Origin: Diphasiastrum complanatum
Lineage: Eukaryota > Streptophyta > Lycopodiopsida > Lycopodiales > Lycopodiaceae
Direction: 5' to 3'
Assembly: GCA_029204225.1 (NCBI GenBank)
Contig: CM055112.1
Location: forward strand, 42,416,890-42,480,889
Length of the DNA stretch: 64,000 bases
Position 1 is the stretch's first letter, and each line of letters starts with the position of its first letter. The position numbers were made by a program, and so were the translations under genes. The notes beneath the pieces are model-generated. The model ran no database searches, was not told the origin of the DNA, and worked only from the letters and a program-made list of their open reading frames with translations. Shown one piece after another: positions 1 through 11,875 of this stretch.

Positions 1-604
1 ATCCTACAGAAAGAGGTGGTTAATCTAATAATAGAGAGAACATCTTACTCAACCAAGAAGCTGGAAACATCAGTACATTATCTACAACAATATTATCTAT
101 TAATCTAAGGGAGAGTAGAATAACAATAAACCTGAACTCTGCAAAAAGCAATCAACACCTACAAGAACAAGACATATAGCATCAATAAGAAACTACAAAA
201 GGAGCCCACATTGCTAAAACTTCCTCACAAAGCTCCTCAAAGTCATTTTCAGGATGACTCACAAGTATTTGACAAGCTAACATGCAAATTAGTGTGACAA
301 CATGACTGGAGAAATCTAAAAGACTAGAAGTTCTATTTATGTGAAACTTCGATCTACAAATATTGATCACGAGCTTTAGGAGTTGTGTAATCCTTTACAC
401 ATGAAATTTTGGAGGGAATTTTCTCCTGCTTGTGGTGTGTGCTTTGTTTCTTGGCAGTGTGCTTTGTTTCATGCGCACTATTAATATACTTCAAAAAATG
501 AGCCAACCACACAACTTAGACGACAAGCAGCACCAAAAACTAAGAAAACGAGAAAAAATTCTGGTCATTTTATCATTCTCTCTCTAAAATTCTCTTACTA
601 AGGC
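1..604. other. No gene seen
   Basis: This stretch is AT-rich and has no ORF that resembles a known protein. The gypsy reverse transcriptase homology that begins near 605 has no gag or protease upstream of it here, so the element is truncated at about this boundary. Confidence 0.5.
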
Positions 605-1479
605 ATGATTTCTTATATGGCCCTTTTGGAATCAAAAACTCCTCTAATGGGTAATTGGCCCTACAAAGGCCCTACGCGAACTATCACACTTTCTCTGAGT
701 GAGCCAAATGAAACCAACAAATATATTGTCCATGTCGAAACTCATTTCAATCGCGAACAATGCAGACGACTTGAAAAGCTCCTGCGAAAATATAGACATG
801 TCTTTGTGTGGACCTATAAAGACATGAAAGACGTCTCACCCCAAGTATTTGTGCATCATATCCCGCTTAAACCGGGTGCGAGGCCAACTGCTAGTCATCC
901 ATACAGATGCAATCCAATATATAAGGCCAAGATCAAAGAAGAATTACAATGCCTCTCAGATGTGGGATTTATCTATGAAATCGAACATACTAAGTGGGTC
1001 TCCCCAATTGTCATCGTTCCCAAGAAAAATGGAAAACTCCGAATCTATGTCGACTTTAAGAAACTTAATGTTGTCACCGAACGTGATCATTTTCCATTAC
1101 CTTTTGGAGAATCCATTTTAGAAAATCTAGCAGGAGATGAGGCTTACTCCTTCTTAGATGGCTCTAGCGGATACAATATGATCCAAATTGCTGAAGAAGA
1201 TCAACATAAAACCGCTTTTGCCACAGAATTGGAAAAGATCCTTTCATTCAAAATCTACCGGAACCGCGTACAATACACAAAGTTTACTCTTTCTTTGGCC
1301 ATGCCAGCTACTATTGGTGCTTTATTTTTTATTTCGCTAACAAATCACGCTTAATCTACAAAGTAGTTGTAGTTCCCAAATGGATGGATGAATAATGCAT
1401 CACATTTAATCAACTCAAAGAAGCCCTTACCAATGCACCTATCCTCCGGGCTGCTGATTATTCTAAGCAATTCCATGTG
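605..1479 (+). pseudogene. Ty3/gypsy reverse transcriptase, N-terminal half, joined to the start of RNase H
   Basis: The product would be the polymerase of an LTR retrotransposon. The ORF 605-1354 has gypsy RT landmarks: FVWTYKDM, VHHIPLKPGARP, WVSPIVIVPKKNGKLRIYVD (the basic block ahead of the first catalytic Asp), and SFLDGSSGYNMIQI. After about codon 209 the match stops and the YxDD box with the second half of the domain is missing. At 1396-1479, in another frame, FNQLKEALTNAPIL and FHVHT mark the RNase H connection. The reading breaks at 1484, where a copia LTR begins. The rest of the RNase H domain is on the other strand at 2.0-3.1 kb. No gag or protease lies upstream. Confidence 0.85.
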
Positions 1480-1484
1480 CATAC

Positions 1485-1732
1485 AGTTAAAATAGTAATG
1501 ATCGACTTATACAGTGCTTTCTTATTTCGACGACACCACGTGTGCTTAGTTCTAGAGTTATCGGGCCATCTTTCTTTTACGAGCCCTTTGAGTGTTTTTA
1601 AGAAACTCATCTTTGTACTTATGAAGTAGTTGAATATACAGCTTGAAGAGAGCAATTCTGGGTTCTTGTTGCACTTGACGTTGTGCTGTGGTGATTGATT
1701 CGGTCGGGTGTTTTCAATTGTGTTTCTTAACT
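1485..1732 (+). repeat. Copia LTR, left copy of an opposed pair
   Basis: This 248-bp sequence recurs in inverted orientation at 3092-3340. It is followed at 1733 by TGGAATCAGAGCCC, a one-base variant of the copia primer binding site TGGTATCAGAGC, so 1485-1732 is the 5' LTR. The ends read AGTTAA and TTAACT rather than the usual TG and CA. The flanking CATAC matches the other end of the insertion. Confidence 0.75.
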
Positions 1733-2020
1733 TGGAATCAGAGCCCTTGGTGGCTGGAATCACCGGACAAGAACAGAGAGTTGCAAATTCACGACGGTTT
1801 GTTGGCTAGGAAGCACAAAACCAAGTTTGTGGAGATTCGTGGAACGGCTCAAAACTGTAAAAAGGATTCAGAGATAGGGAATTGTTGGTTGATTAGAAAG
1901 AAAGCAAAGTTTGAAGCTGAAACTGGAGGGTTGCTTGGCGTTTGTGATTGGTTTGAATCCAATCGAATACCGTTTGAAGAGCAATTTGGAGCAGAAGATA
2001 ACCTCCACAAAATTTTTTGA
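1733..2020 (+). other. Copia primer binding site and start of leader
   Basis: The primer binding site (1733-1746) lies directly against the LTR. The next roughly 280 bases are leader without a coding match. The leader stops near 2020, where the sequence switches to gypsy integrase on the opposite strand. This is the left inversion breakpoint. Confidence 0.6.
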
Positions 2021-3091
2021 AAGGAGATCTACTATGGCAAAGTTAAAGAAATGTGTACTCCTATCACTGATAAGTTCTAGAGGATAGCCGAAACGAACTA
2101 TAATCTGTTCATAGAGAAATTTTGCGATAGAACGAGCGTCAACATTGCGAATAGCTCTTGCTTCAACCCATTTGGTACAATAGTTCGTAGCTACTATGAT
2201 GTAACGAGATTGTGTGTGCTGAGCAGCGGGACTAATGGGTCCGACATAATCAATGTCCCATTTTTGGAAAGCTTGATTAGTGGTTACAGGGTGTAAAGAC
2301 ATGTAGTCAGTCTTTTGGAAGCGTTTTGTGTGTTGGCAGACATCACAGGCCTTGGTATAATTGTGTGTATCCTTGAAGAGTGTTGGCCACCAAAAATCGG
2401 CCAAAAGGATTTTCTTTACAATCATTTCAGAAGAGAAATGGCTTGCACCAATACCTTCATGAGTGAAAGAAATTACAGAGGGTATTTCACCTTCAGTAAG
2501 ACAACGTCGGATGATTCCATCTAACCCTTGCTTGTAGAGTTGGCCTACAATTAACGTATAAGGTTTGGTTTTGAGGACCAACGCACGTTGTTCCGGTTTA
2601 GACAAGGAAGGATTCATCTGTCCTGAAGTTAAATATTCTGTGATTTTCTTAGCCCATATGGGTGTAGAATCAACTTGGAAAAGGATGGCATCTGGTAAAT
2701 CATCGTTGACGCCTTGATCAGGGGTGGGAAGGTTAGGGATTCGGGATAGATGATCTGCTAGAAAATATTGAACTCCCCTATGAACCACGATCCTAAACTC
2801 AAATTCTCGCAATAATAGGATCCATCTAGTAATATGGCCTGTGGTGCAAGTCTTGTTGATGAGATATAATAGTGCTTGATGATCAGTGAAGAATACAAAA
2901 ACTTTTTTAAGAAGATAATGGCGAAACTTCTGAACCACATATACCATTGCCAAGGCTTCATGTTCGGTAGTGGTATAATTGACTTCAGTAGGCATCAATT
3001 CTCTACTGAGAAAACGGATTGGGTAGTCCTTTTTGAATTCTCCCGCTTGGATGAGCACTGCTCCAATGGTATACTTGGATGCATCGGTATG
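2021..3091 (-). pseudogene. Ty3/gypsy RNase H and integrase
   Basis: Read on the minus strand this begins THTDASKYTIGAVL, the first RNase H motif, then LSRELMPTEVNYTTTEHEAL and FFTDHQALLYL, the middle of the RNase H domain, then the chromovirus-like ADHLSRI. The integrase HHCC finger follows (HEGIGASHF then KACDVCQHTK), then the catalytic core (WDIDYVGPISP and LISDRSTHF). The reading is cut near 2021 inside the core. The continuation (NGQAESTNK onward) is found on the plus strand at 7.8 kb. It joins directly to the RT fragment at 605-1479 once the inserted copia and the inversion are removed, so both belong to one gypsy element. Confidence 0.85.
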
Positions 3092-3340
3092 AGTAAAGAA
3101 AACCCAATTGAAAACACCCGACCAGATCAATCACCACAGCACAACGTCAAGTGCAACAAGAACCCAGAATTGCTCTCTTCAAACTGTATATTCGACTACT
3201 TCGTAAGTACAAAGATGAGTTCCTTAAAAACACTCAAAGGGCTCGTAAAAGAAAGATGGCCCGATAACTCTAGAACTAAGCACACGTGGTGCTGTCGAAA
3301 TAAGAAAGCACTGTATAAGTCGATCATTGCTATTTTAACT
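3092..3340 (-). repeat. Copia LTR, right copy of an opposed pair
   Basis: This is the inverted match of 1485-1732. Read on the minus strand it lies downstream of the copia pol gene and is followed directly by the CATAC duplication and the gypsy RNase H sequence, so it is the 3' LTR. Its 3' end has drifted slightly from the left copy. Confidence 0.75.
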
Positions 3341-3429
3341 CTCTCCCTCAATGATAAAGGTCATTTCTTATTTTAGAGTATACTCTATTCATGGAACATA
3401 CCTCCATGATAACATTACAAGTAAAGGCT

Positions 3430-6400
3430 TTTTTTTTTACATGACCTGGTCTAAGCCAAGTTTGGCTCTGAAAGTTTCAAACTTTTCTTTACTTAAAGCT
3501 TTTGTAATATATCAGCAACTTGTAACAACGTAGAACAATGTACAATACTTATGTCTTCAGATTGTAATTTTTCATGCACAAAGTGATATTTTACTTCAAT
3601 ATGTTTTGTCCTTGCGTGAAAGATTTGATTTTTAGCCAAATGTATTCCGCTTTGACTGTCACAGAAAATAACAGTGGGATTTACCTACTTCATGCCAATC
3701 CCACATAACAACTTACGTAGCCAAATAGCTTCTTGGATAGCAGAACTCAACGCTTTATATTTGGCTTATGTGGAAGAAAGAGAAATAGTATCTTGCTTCT
3801 TGCTAGGCCACGAAAAACAGTTGCTACCAAAATTGAAGGTATAACCGGTTGTTGACTTTCTATCATCTATACTTCTAGCCCAATCAGCGTCAACATAACC
3901 TTGCAACTTAGGTAAAACACTTTGTCTTTTGTAGATTAGACCAAGGTTCGGTGTACCTTTCACATACCTCAAAATCCTTTTTGCAGCTTTCCAATGGTCC
4001 ATAGTGGGTGATGACATGAATTGGCTAATCAAACTTACAGCATAGCAAATATCCGGATGTGTAGTCATAAGATATATTAAACTTCCAACTAGCTGACGAA
4101 ATAGTGTAGCATCAACATGTGCACTATCATCAATACGAGATAATTTCTTACTAGCTTCGCAAGAGGTGATGGATGGTTTGCACTCTATCATGTGAAATCT
4201 CTCCAATATCTCACCTACATACTTGTTTTGACATAACCTGATATCACTGCTAGTTTGCCATACTTCGACACCCAAGCAATAGTGCATAAGATCTAAATCT
4301 GTCATCTCAAATTGCTTGCACAAGTTGGCTTTGATAGAACGAGTGAGGTTCTCATCATTGCCAGTGATAATGATATCATCAACGTAAAGCACAATCAAGG
4401 CAATGTTGTCATCATTTATAAGAACATAAAGATTTAAATCTAAATTTGTTTTTACAAATCCATGTGAAAGAAAGTAACTGTCAATGTATCCATACCATGC
4501 GCGTGGTGCTTGCTTAAGGCCATAAAGTGCTTTGTGTAGTTTACATACCTTCTGTTCTTGCCCTTTTGCCATGAAGCCCTACGGTTGGACCATGTAAACT
4601 TCTTCCTCTAAGTCACCATTCAAAAATGTAGACTTCACATCCATTTGATGGATCTTCCACCCAAAATGAGATGCTAAGGCAATGATAAGACGTAGCGTAG
4701 TCCACTTAGCCACTGGAGCAAATGTCTCTTCATAGTCAATTCCTTTGCTTTGCTCATAACCTTTCACTACTAGGCGTGCCTTATACTTTGCTATTGTGCC
4801 ATCTGCATGAAACTTTGTTCTAAACACCCATTTGTTGTCAATGGGTTTCTTTCCAAGTGGTAGATCAACCAACTCCCATGTATCATGTCTTTGGATGGAT
4901 TCTATCTCTTCTTCCATTGCCCTTTTCCACTCTTTGTGATCTTTTGCCTCATCAAAGGTTGATGGCTCTCGACACTTCAAAATGTCAGTCAATAGGGCAT
5001 AGTTCACATGATAACGATCGGGAGATTTCCTTTCCCATGTTGATCTTCTCACTTCACTTTGTGTGCTAGATCCTGTTTGATTTAGCTTTGCGTCCTTCAT
5101 GATCTTCTCATACCATTTTGGTATCTTAGATTCAGGTGATACACTACATGGAGAGTACGTATCCCAATGAGTGTCCAAGTAATGTCTCTTACTTCCAACC
5201 AGTTTTTCCTTCATTGCTCCTATTGGCAAGTACCTCCCCCTAGGCTCTTGAATAGGTGGTGTTCTTTCATATTCGCCCTCTCAACTTTCGTCTTCACGTG
5301 CATCATTTTGTGGAGCATCTTCTTCGTTTTCTTCCTCCAAAATTGTGGGAAGTCTCTTGATGCTTTCACCTCTTGCATGGTCTTCATCTTCATACTATGC
5401 GTTTCATCAAAGATCACATCTTTGCTAATGTGAATCTTGTTCATTACAGGATCAAAACACCTGTAAGCTTTCGTTCTTTCATCATAACCAACAAAGATAC
5501 ACTTGATTGCTTTGGCATCAAGTTTCTTTCGCTCCTCCTTTGGCACATGTACATAGGCCTTACATTCAATGACACGAAATTTGTCGATTTTTGGCTTTAT
5601 TCCAGTAAATGCTTCTTCAGGAGTCACATTTGGAACCGCAACTGTAGGGCTCTTGTTTTGCAATAACGTTGCCGCACTGCACGCTTCCGACCAAAGTGAA
5701 TCGATCAAGCCCATTTGCTTCATCATAAAGCGTGCACTCTCCATAATAGCTTTGTTTTTCCTTTTAGCTACACCATTACTATGTGGCGTGTGTGACTGTG
5801 TGAATTGTCTTTTAATGTCGTGTTCTTTTCAAAAGTCTTCCCTATTACCATCTTCAGCTTCGCCATCAATCTCAAGCTCGCATAGCTCAAATGACCAAGT
5901 CTTTTGTGCCATAACTCGGATTGAGATGCTGTTGAGATAGCCAAACCATATTCACCTGGTTTTGCAGCATCCAATTTATAAAGGCCATAGTTATTATCTC
6001 TATAACCCTTCGCCACCACTTTGTAGTTATGGTTCGTATCCTTCATAAGGCATCCATCCTTGACAAATTCAACTTTAAGATGTTGATTTGCCATTACACC
6101 AATAGAAAGCAAACTCTTTTTGAGTCCAGGAACATAAAGTACATTAGGGATATTTTTTAATTTTGCCATCAAAAAATTGCACAGGTACATTGCCCACACC
6201 CTGTATCTGGCATTCCTCTCCATTGGCTTGAGTGACCTTATCCCCATCATGGATTGGTGAGAATTTTTCAAACCAATCACGTTTTCCGTCATATGCCTTG
6301 TGGCGCCTGAGTCTATGAACCATATGGCACCATCATCAACTTGGGATGCCAATGCCGATGAGAAAACACTTGTCTCGTCATCTTCTCCATCATCTTCGGC

Positions 6401-7210
6401 AATGTTCCTTTGTTGAGTCATTTTTCCCGCCTTTATGTCTGCTTTCTTCTTATAACACTCGCGTGCCCAATGACCCAGTTTGTGGCAATAGTAACATTTT
6501 CCTTTCTTCTTCTTTTTCTCTTTTGATGAGGACTCTCCTTCGTCATCATCATCCTTGGATTTCTTAGAAATCCTTTTCCATCCTTTCTGTTTGCCTTTAG
6601 CAAGTAAGGCTTGATCCTCCTGTGGGGTTTGTCTTGACTTCACCACTTCGCGACGCTGTTCTTCTTGCAACATGATTCTGTGGAAGTCTTCAAAAGTAGG
6701 CAACCTCTACGTTGAAGCAATGCTGCTCACAAACATCTGTAGCCCTTCTGAGACACCGCTCATTGTGGTATGTACCAATTCAAGATCTTTGATTGGTTCT
6801 CCAATCGCCACAAGTTGATCTCTCAGCTCCTTTATCCTAGTGAAGAATGATCCCACTGATTCACTTTCTTCTATCCTTACTGTGTTCAATTTCAACTTCA
6901 AGAACATGGCTCGAACTGGATTGCAAGTTTGAAATTGCATTCTAAGAGCTTCCCAAGCTCCCCTAGCCGTCGTGGCATCACTTATGTGAGTGATCACATA
7001 GTCTTTCACTGAAAGATTGATCAAGGATAATGCTCTCTGCGCCTTTTTATCAAAGGCCCTTATGTCACCTGGAGTGGTATTTGGCCGGACTTTAATACCT
7101 GCCACTATTTTCCACAACTCTTTCTCCATCAAAATGCTCTTTATTTTGAATTTCCAGATGTAGTTAGAAGCCCCATCAAGTTTACTTGCATCGCCCAAGA
7201 TGTTTGCCAT
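3430..7210 (-). pseudogene. Ty1/copia gag-pol polyprotein, decayed
   Basis: Minus-strand pieces run in normal copia order. Gag is at 7210-6707 (MANILGDASKLDGASNYIWK onward). Next come a CCHC knuckle (CYYCHKLGHWAREC), the protease (WFIDSGATRHMTE) and GAG-pre-integrase (ELWHKRLGHLSYASLRLM) at 6703-5768. The integrase back half is at 5744-5220 and the RT at 5229-3766. The RT keeps YVDDIIITG and GLKQAPRAWY, and RNase H keeps ADWARSIDDRKSTTGY. RNase H remnants continue to about 3430. Lesions seen are an in-frame TAG between gag and the knuckle, a deletion of the integrase N-terminal half with a frameshift near 5760, and stops near 4575 and 3765. The element cannot make a working polyprotein. Its LTRs are at 3092-3340 and, across the inversion, at 1485-1732. 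Confidence 0.9.
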
Positions 7211-7815
7211 CTCCGAACTGCTTAAAACTTCACCTGTAGGCTATAAAGTGTATACTAGAGCCAACCGTGATGTCAAAAATCGATAATAATGACCTGCAAC
7301 TTTTAGCTTACCAGGCCACCCGCCGCTCTTTTGCCAAATTGAAAGCCAAACTGGCGTCGTTTTCCAAAATGCTTCACGTCACCAACTCCCAGCTTTCTGC
7401 CTAGTGGAATGGTGAAATCACTTCTAGCGCACTTTGAACACTTTCTCCACGGCAATCACTCTGTTTTGGTGTACCGTACTTGCAGGTATAGTTAGGGTGC
7501 CCTTCGTTTGCAGGCCATAGCCTTTCGTTTGGCCAAAATAGGCTAAAGGAGGTGAAAATAAGGGCAATTTGGGTTTTTGAACTGTTTCTTCAGTGTGAAG
7601 AAACTTCACCCTTCAAAGACTTGGGACCCAGCAATTTTTTCAGTTTGAAGATTTTTAATGAAGTTGCAATGCACTTTGCACTTCAGACCCCTTCAGACTT
7701 TTTACTTCAATCCAACGGATCCTTTAGATCCAACGACCCACCTGTTGTGAAATAACCATCGTCGATCTGTATGAATCGAGATCCAATGGCTGTCAACGCT
7801 TTTGTGCGTTGATCA
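7211..7815 (-). other. Remaining copia leader up to the right inversion breakpoint
   Basis: There is no convincing coding sequence. By position this is the part of the copia leader next to gag, separated by the inversion from the primer binding site at 1733. The right breakpoint lies somewhere between about 7780 and 7825, because gypsy integrase resumes there. Confidence 0.45.
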
Positions 7816-8345
7816 AAGGCCTTCGAAGATGCAATGGCCAGGCAGAATCCACCAATAAAATCCTATGTGGAATTTTCACCAAAACCATCGAATCCAACCG
7901 ATCTGATTGGGAACTCAAACTTCATGTTGCTCTCTAGGCTTATCACACCACCCTGAAGAGAGCTACAAACTTAATCCCTTTCCAGCTAGTATATGGCCAA
8001 GAAGTCGTTATGCTTGTAGAATTCCATATCCCCTCTCTTTGAGTGGCCTATAATCTTGAGCTCGATAATCAACAAACTCTAGCAAACAGGTTATTCCATC
8101 TGGAACAACTATGCGAAACACGACGGATCAGCATCCATGCTCAACAAGTTTCCAAACGTCGACAAAAAGCATGGCATGATCGATCATTGAAACTTAGAGA
8201 CTTCCAGGTTTGAAATAAGGTTATGCTATACTAGGCCAAAGCCTTTAAAGACAAACTGAATTTTTTTGGCCAAGGTCCTTACGTCATTAAAAAAATCTTT
8301 GCCTCCCTCGAGATATGTACAACTCCAAACCCTTCAAGGCGATAT
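7816..8345 (+). pseudogene. Ty3/gypsy integrase C-terminal part
   Basis: Reading across frames gives NGQAESTNKIL, then YHTTLKRATNLIPFQLVYGQ and VMLVEFHIP, then KAWHDRSLKLRDFQV, the ordered landmarks of the end of a gypsy integrase after the catalytic core. It continues the fragment at 2021-3091, on the opposite strand. At least one stop or frameshift is present (the usual ALWAYRTT region contains a TAG). Confidence 0.8.
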
Positions 8346-9090
8346 CCTCGACACTGTGGTCAATGGAAACAGACCGAGAAAGTACAATGAACCCTGTTTT
8401 TATCTTGATATGTATTACTTATTTCCTTTCCTACTGTTCTTCTTTACTTTTCTTTACTGTCTGCCTACCATTTCGACAAATTTTTTGTTGTGCTTTCTTG
8501 TTCACACCATCAAGATACTATCAGATCAAGCATACAAATAGTCTTTCTTTGAGAAAACCACAAAAGTCATTATTTTTAGAAGATTTGTCTCACAACATCT
8601 TAGATAGAATTCGTCAGACTCTTTTTTACAGTGCACGATTCATTTTTATCCTCCATGAATTCTGTCTTAGAGACAAACTTTCTAAAAATAAAAAAAAGTT
8701 AGTTTTTTGCATCAGATAGTAACTTCCAAAAATCGCAGACAATTTGCTAAAGGTTAGAAAATCTCCTACAATTTCTTTGTCACCTCCGCGAATTCTGATC
8801 AATCACATTTTTGTACTGTCAGTCATTTTTTTCTATTTTGAGACACAAAAATCACTTACAAGAATTCGTCGGCCCTCAGAACACCGCCTCAAAATTCACG
8901 ACCATCATTACAAAATTATGGACACTGAGGACAATTTGTGGGTGGAGTTGCGATTTCCTGACCAAAAAAGTCTATATATAGACCTCCACCCTTCTTTCCA
9001 CAAATTCATTTTAGATTCTTGCTCTCGAGTTCATGCCAAAAATTTTTAGAATTTTCAAACTTGACAGAGCAATTTAAAATCACTGCTACT
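8346..9090 (+). other. Non-coding region, possibly an LTR with a TATA box
   Basis: No protein match was seen. A TATA-like run (TCTATATATAG, 8971-8981) lies about 110 bases ahead of the start codon at 9091, in a CT-rich stretch. This would suit the promoter end of an LTR, but I could not pair it with a second copy. Confidence 0.3.
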
Positions 9091-10883
9091 ATGGCCTCCC
9101 GTGACTCCTCACTCTCTCTGCATCGTCGTAAACCCCCTAGGCCTTATTCCAGGGACAATTTTATGAAGCAGCTGATCTTGGCCAAGGATATCAACACAAA
9201 CCTTGGATTTGATCTGACTCACTTTCGTGACTAGCAGAGCGAGAGCCTGATCCGAGGGGCCTACTCAACCTATTCGGATGAATTCCAGACCTTTAAGATT
9301 ACATCTAAGAGTGGTAGTTACACAATCATCAACATCTCTCCTGAGCATGTACAGAGCATTGGCTTTCCTAATCTCGGAGAGACGATCCATGGCAAGGGCA
9401 CCAATTATGATGCCAAGTATTTTACAAAGTTTCTGACAAAGGATGGCAAAACAATTTCCCAAACCAACGACGGGATCGCCATCCGCCTCCTCATAGATTT
9501 CCATCTCCGGGTTGCGTCAAAAATCCTCATCACCATGGTCGAGGTGCATACTGCCAAGATGGATTGCATACCCCCGAGCAATCTCTTCTCTTTGAACATC
9601 ACCATGGACGATCCCACTCAAAACTACAAGTGGGCTGAGAAGGTAGCAGAAAAGCTGTGGGGGGCCTTGAAAGCCAAGAAACCAACTACCAAGTGTGGAT
9701 ATCTCTCCACATGTTGGTCACCAAACAGTTGGGAACTCAGGCGGCTGCTGCCATCAAAGAGCTTGATGATATCTCTCCGAACACTAAGAAGTGAGCCACT
9801 CCCCAACCGATAGCAGAACCAGTTTCACCAGCACCACCAACTAAGAAGCAGAAAGAGAAGGCGATCAGCACAGAAGCCCGATGTCCCTCACGACATTTTA
9901 TCCAATGACATCGGGGCTGAGTATGCTAAATCCGGAGGGAGCCTTAAATCCTCTCAGGTCCCAAAAGAGGTCCTAGCATAGCAGGAGGCCTAGTTACTTC
10001 ACCAGGCCCAACAACATAGACAAGCAATAGTGGCAGCAGCAGGCAGCTCAATTGAGACAGACACTTACGATTTTGATCCTATGGGCGTGGTTCTGTCCAC
10101 ACCGGCACCTTCCACAACCCCAACTCCCTCACTTGCTCTCACACTTCCACCACCACCTCCACCATTTACTACTACCTCCACACCGTCACTCACTCTCAGC
10201 TCAGATTTCGATTCCACACTTTCACAAAAGCCCTCATCTATACAAATATCCACCCTACTTGACTCTACAGTCAATGTAGATGATTTTGCCTTACAATTAC
10301 TAACATGAATTCTAGCAACCACCGTCACCACTCACCCACTGCACACATCTCCGCCACGTAGTATATCCCCACCCCTTTCACCTATCATCCCTCAGTCACT
10401 TCCACCTGCCTTTCATTCATCTCCATCTATCTTTGTTCATGATTTTCTACCCTTTAACCCAATGCCATATCCTAACTATACACGCACCCTCCCTGACATT
10501 GGCCCTTGGGAGCAGTTACCCCTTGCAGCCCAAAAAGTGGTATGGCTGGTAAATGAACTCAAATATAATCTATTCGGCACCCTAGGGAGACAATATACCA
10601 TGTGGCAATTTGACGATGGTGCTATGGCGGACCTTCAGAAAGAAAAAGCAAGGCTGGAAGTGGAAAACAAGCAACAACAGCTACAGATCCAAAATCTCAC
10701 CACTTATAATCAACAACAGCAGCAGATGCTCCTCCACCTCCAGAACTAGCTCCAACTGAAGGTGTCCAACATGCAGAATACCATCGATAACATCAAAGCA
10801 GAAAGGGATGAGGCCGTAGCAGATGCACAAGCCGCACGTTCCGCTATGAAGGAACAGTTGGAATTGGTGGACTTCAACGACTA
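9091..10883 (+). pseudogene. Decayed 597-codon ORF of unknown function, retroelement-associated
   Basis: The reading frame starting at ATG 9091 (MASRDSSLSLHRRK) is protein-like to the stop at 10883. It is interrupted by five in-frame stops, at 9232, near 9979 and 9991, at 10306 and near 10747. A pair of compensating frameshifts lies between about 9710 and 9870. An N-terminal region of about 240 residues is followed by a proline-rich linker (roughly residues 330-460, PPPPPPFTT). A glutamine-rich coiled coil closes it (roughly residues 510-595, KEKARLEVENKQQQLQIQ). I do not recognise the family. Its place next to a gypsy 3' end, behind a TATA box, suggests an extra ORF or gag-like protein of a Tat/Athila-type element, but that is a guess. 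Confidence 0.5.
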
Positions 10884-11793
10884 ACACTGTCTCAATTAAT
10901 TTTAGACATTTTAATTTATTTAGGACTATTTTCTACATATGGTACCAAAAGAGCCAGATAAGAAAAACGATAAAAACTTACTAATTCTTTTCTCAAGTTC
11001 GAATCTCATTTCAATACAACTATAAGCCAAAAAAGACAAATTTGAACGACAAGTCACAATTTAGTTTCTAAAATATATTGATGCTTTTGTCCAATAGCTA
11101 TGGGCACCTAATATAATTGTAAATCATTCCAATTGTTAGATCAAGGGGTTATGGTGGATGTTTTTGGTAAATCAGATATAATCATGTCCAAAATCAGTGT
11201 CGATCTGAATAACATACACAACTTTTAAACATAAACATTGATATAGAATTTCAAAAGAAACATAAACATAATTTGATATTTAAAAGAAACATAAACATCA
11301 CTGAACTACTTTGAACAAGCTGCATTATAAGAACTCTCATAGAAATTTAATCACAATGTGTCACTTGCCACTAAAAGTGGTTCATATTTATAATTAATGG
11401 TCTTGGGCGAAGCCCTACATTAGTCAAGAGACTATTACAAAAGATGCACAACTTTTGTGCAATTCTAGACAAATTTGTAGAAGTTTAACCTTTTAGACTA
11501 GTGATTTGCTATTTCAATATTCTAAAGGTTGAGAATTAGAAACTATTTTCAACCTTTAGAATTTCGAAAAGCCGTTAAACTTTCTACATCATTATTCCTC
11601 ATGGTCTTACAATACACATGCCATGGAATATGATTTACTTATAATAGGGTGACATGCCCAAACCCTAGCATACAAAAAGTCGGCTTTCTACAAAATTCTC
11701 AAGCTGGATCTACAACTGAATTTACAGAAGGAATTACACATCTTTTGGAGCCAAATTTGGCCTTCTTGCAGATTCGGAATCTGCCAACACTCA
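10884..11793. other. No gene seen
   Basis: AT-rich DNA. The only structure noticed is a short near-duplicate around 11240-11305 built on AAAGAAACATAAACAT. Confidence 0.5.
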
Positions 11794-11875
11794 CTAAATT
11801 AAATACATTGCAAGTCCAATAATTATGGCGACAAAGATTGTAACCAGGACTCTACAACTACAATGATCATGAACT

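Larger units (their letters stand above)
605..8345 (+). mobile_element. Composite: copia nested in a Ty3/gypsy element, later rearranged by an inversion
   Basis: The pieces in order are gypsy RT and the start of RNase H (+), copia LTR (+), primer binding site and leader (+), gypsy integrase and RNase H (-), copia LTR (-), copia pol and gag (-), then gypsy integrase C-terminus (+). One event order explains this. A copia element inserted into the gypsy RNase H coding sequence, giving the 5-bp duplication CATAC (1480-1484 and, on the minus strand, 3087-3091). Later the segment from about 2020 to about 7815 was inverted. Flipping that block back makes both elements collinear. Both are decayed by stops, frameshifts and deletions. 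Confidence 0.75.
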
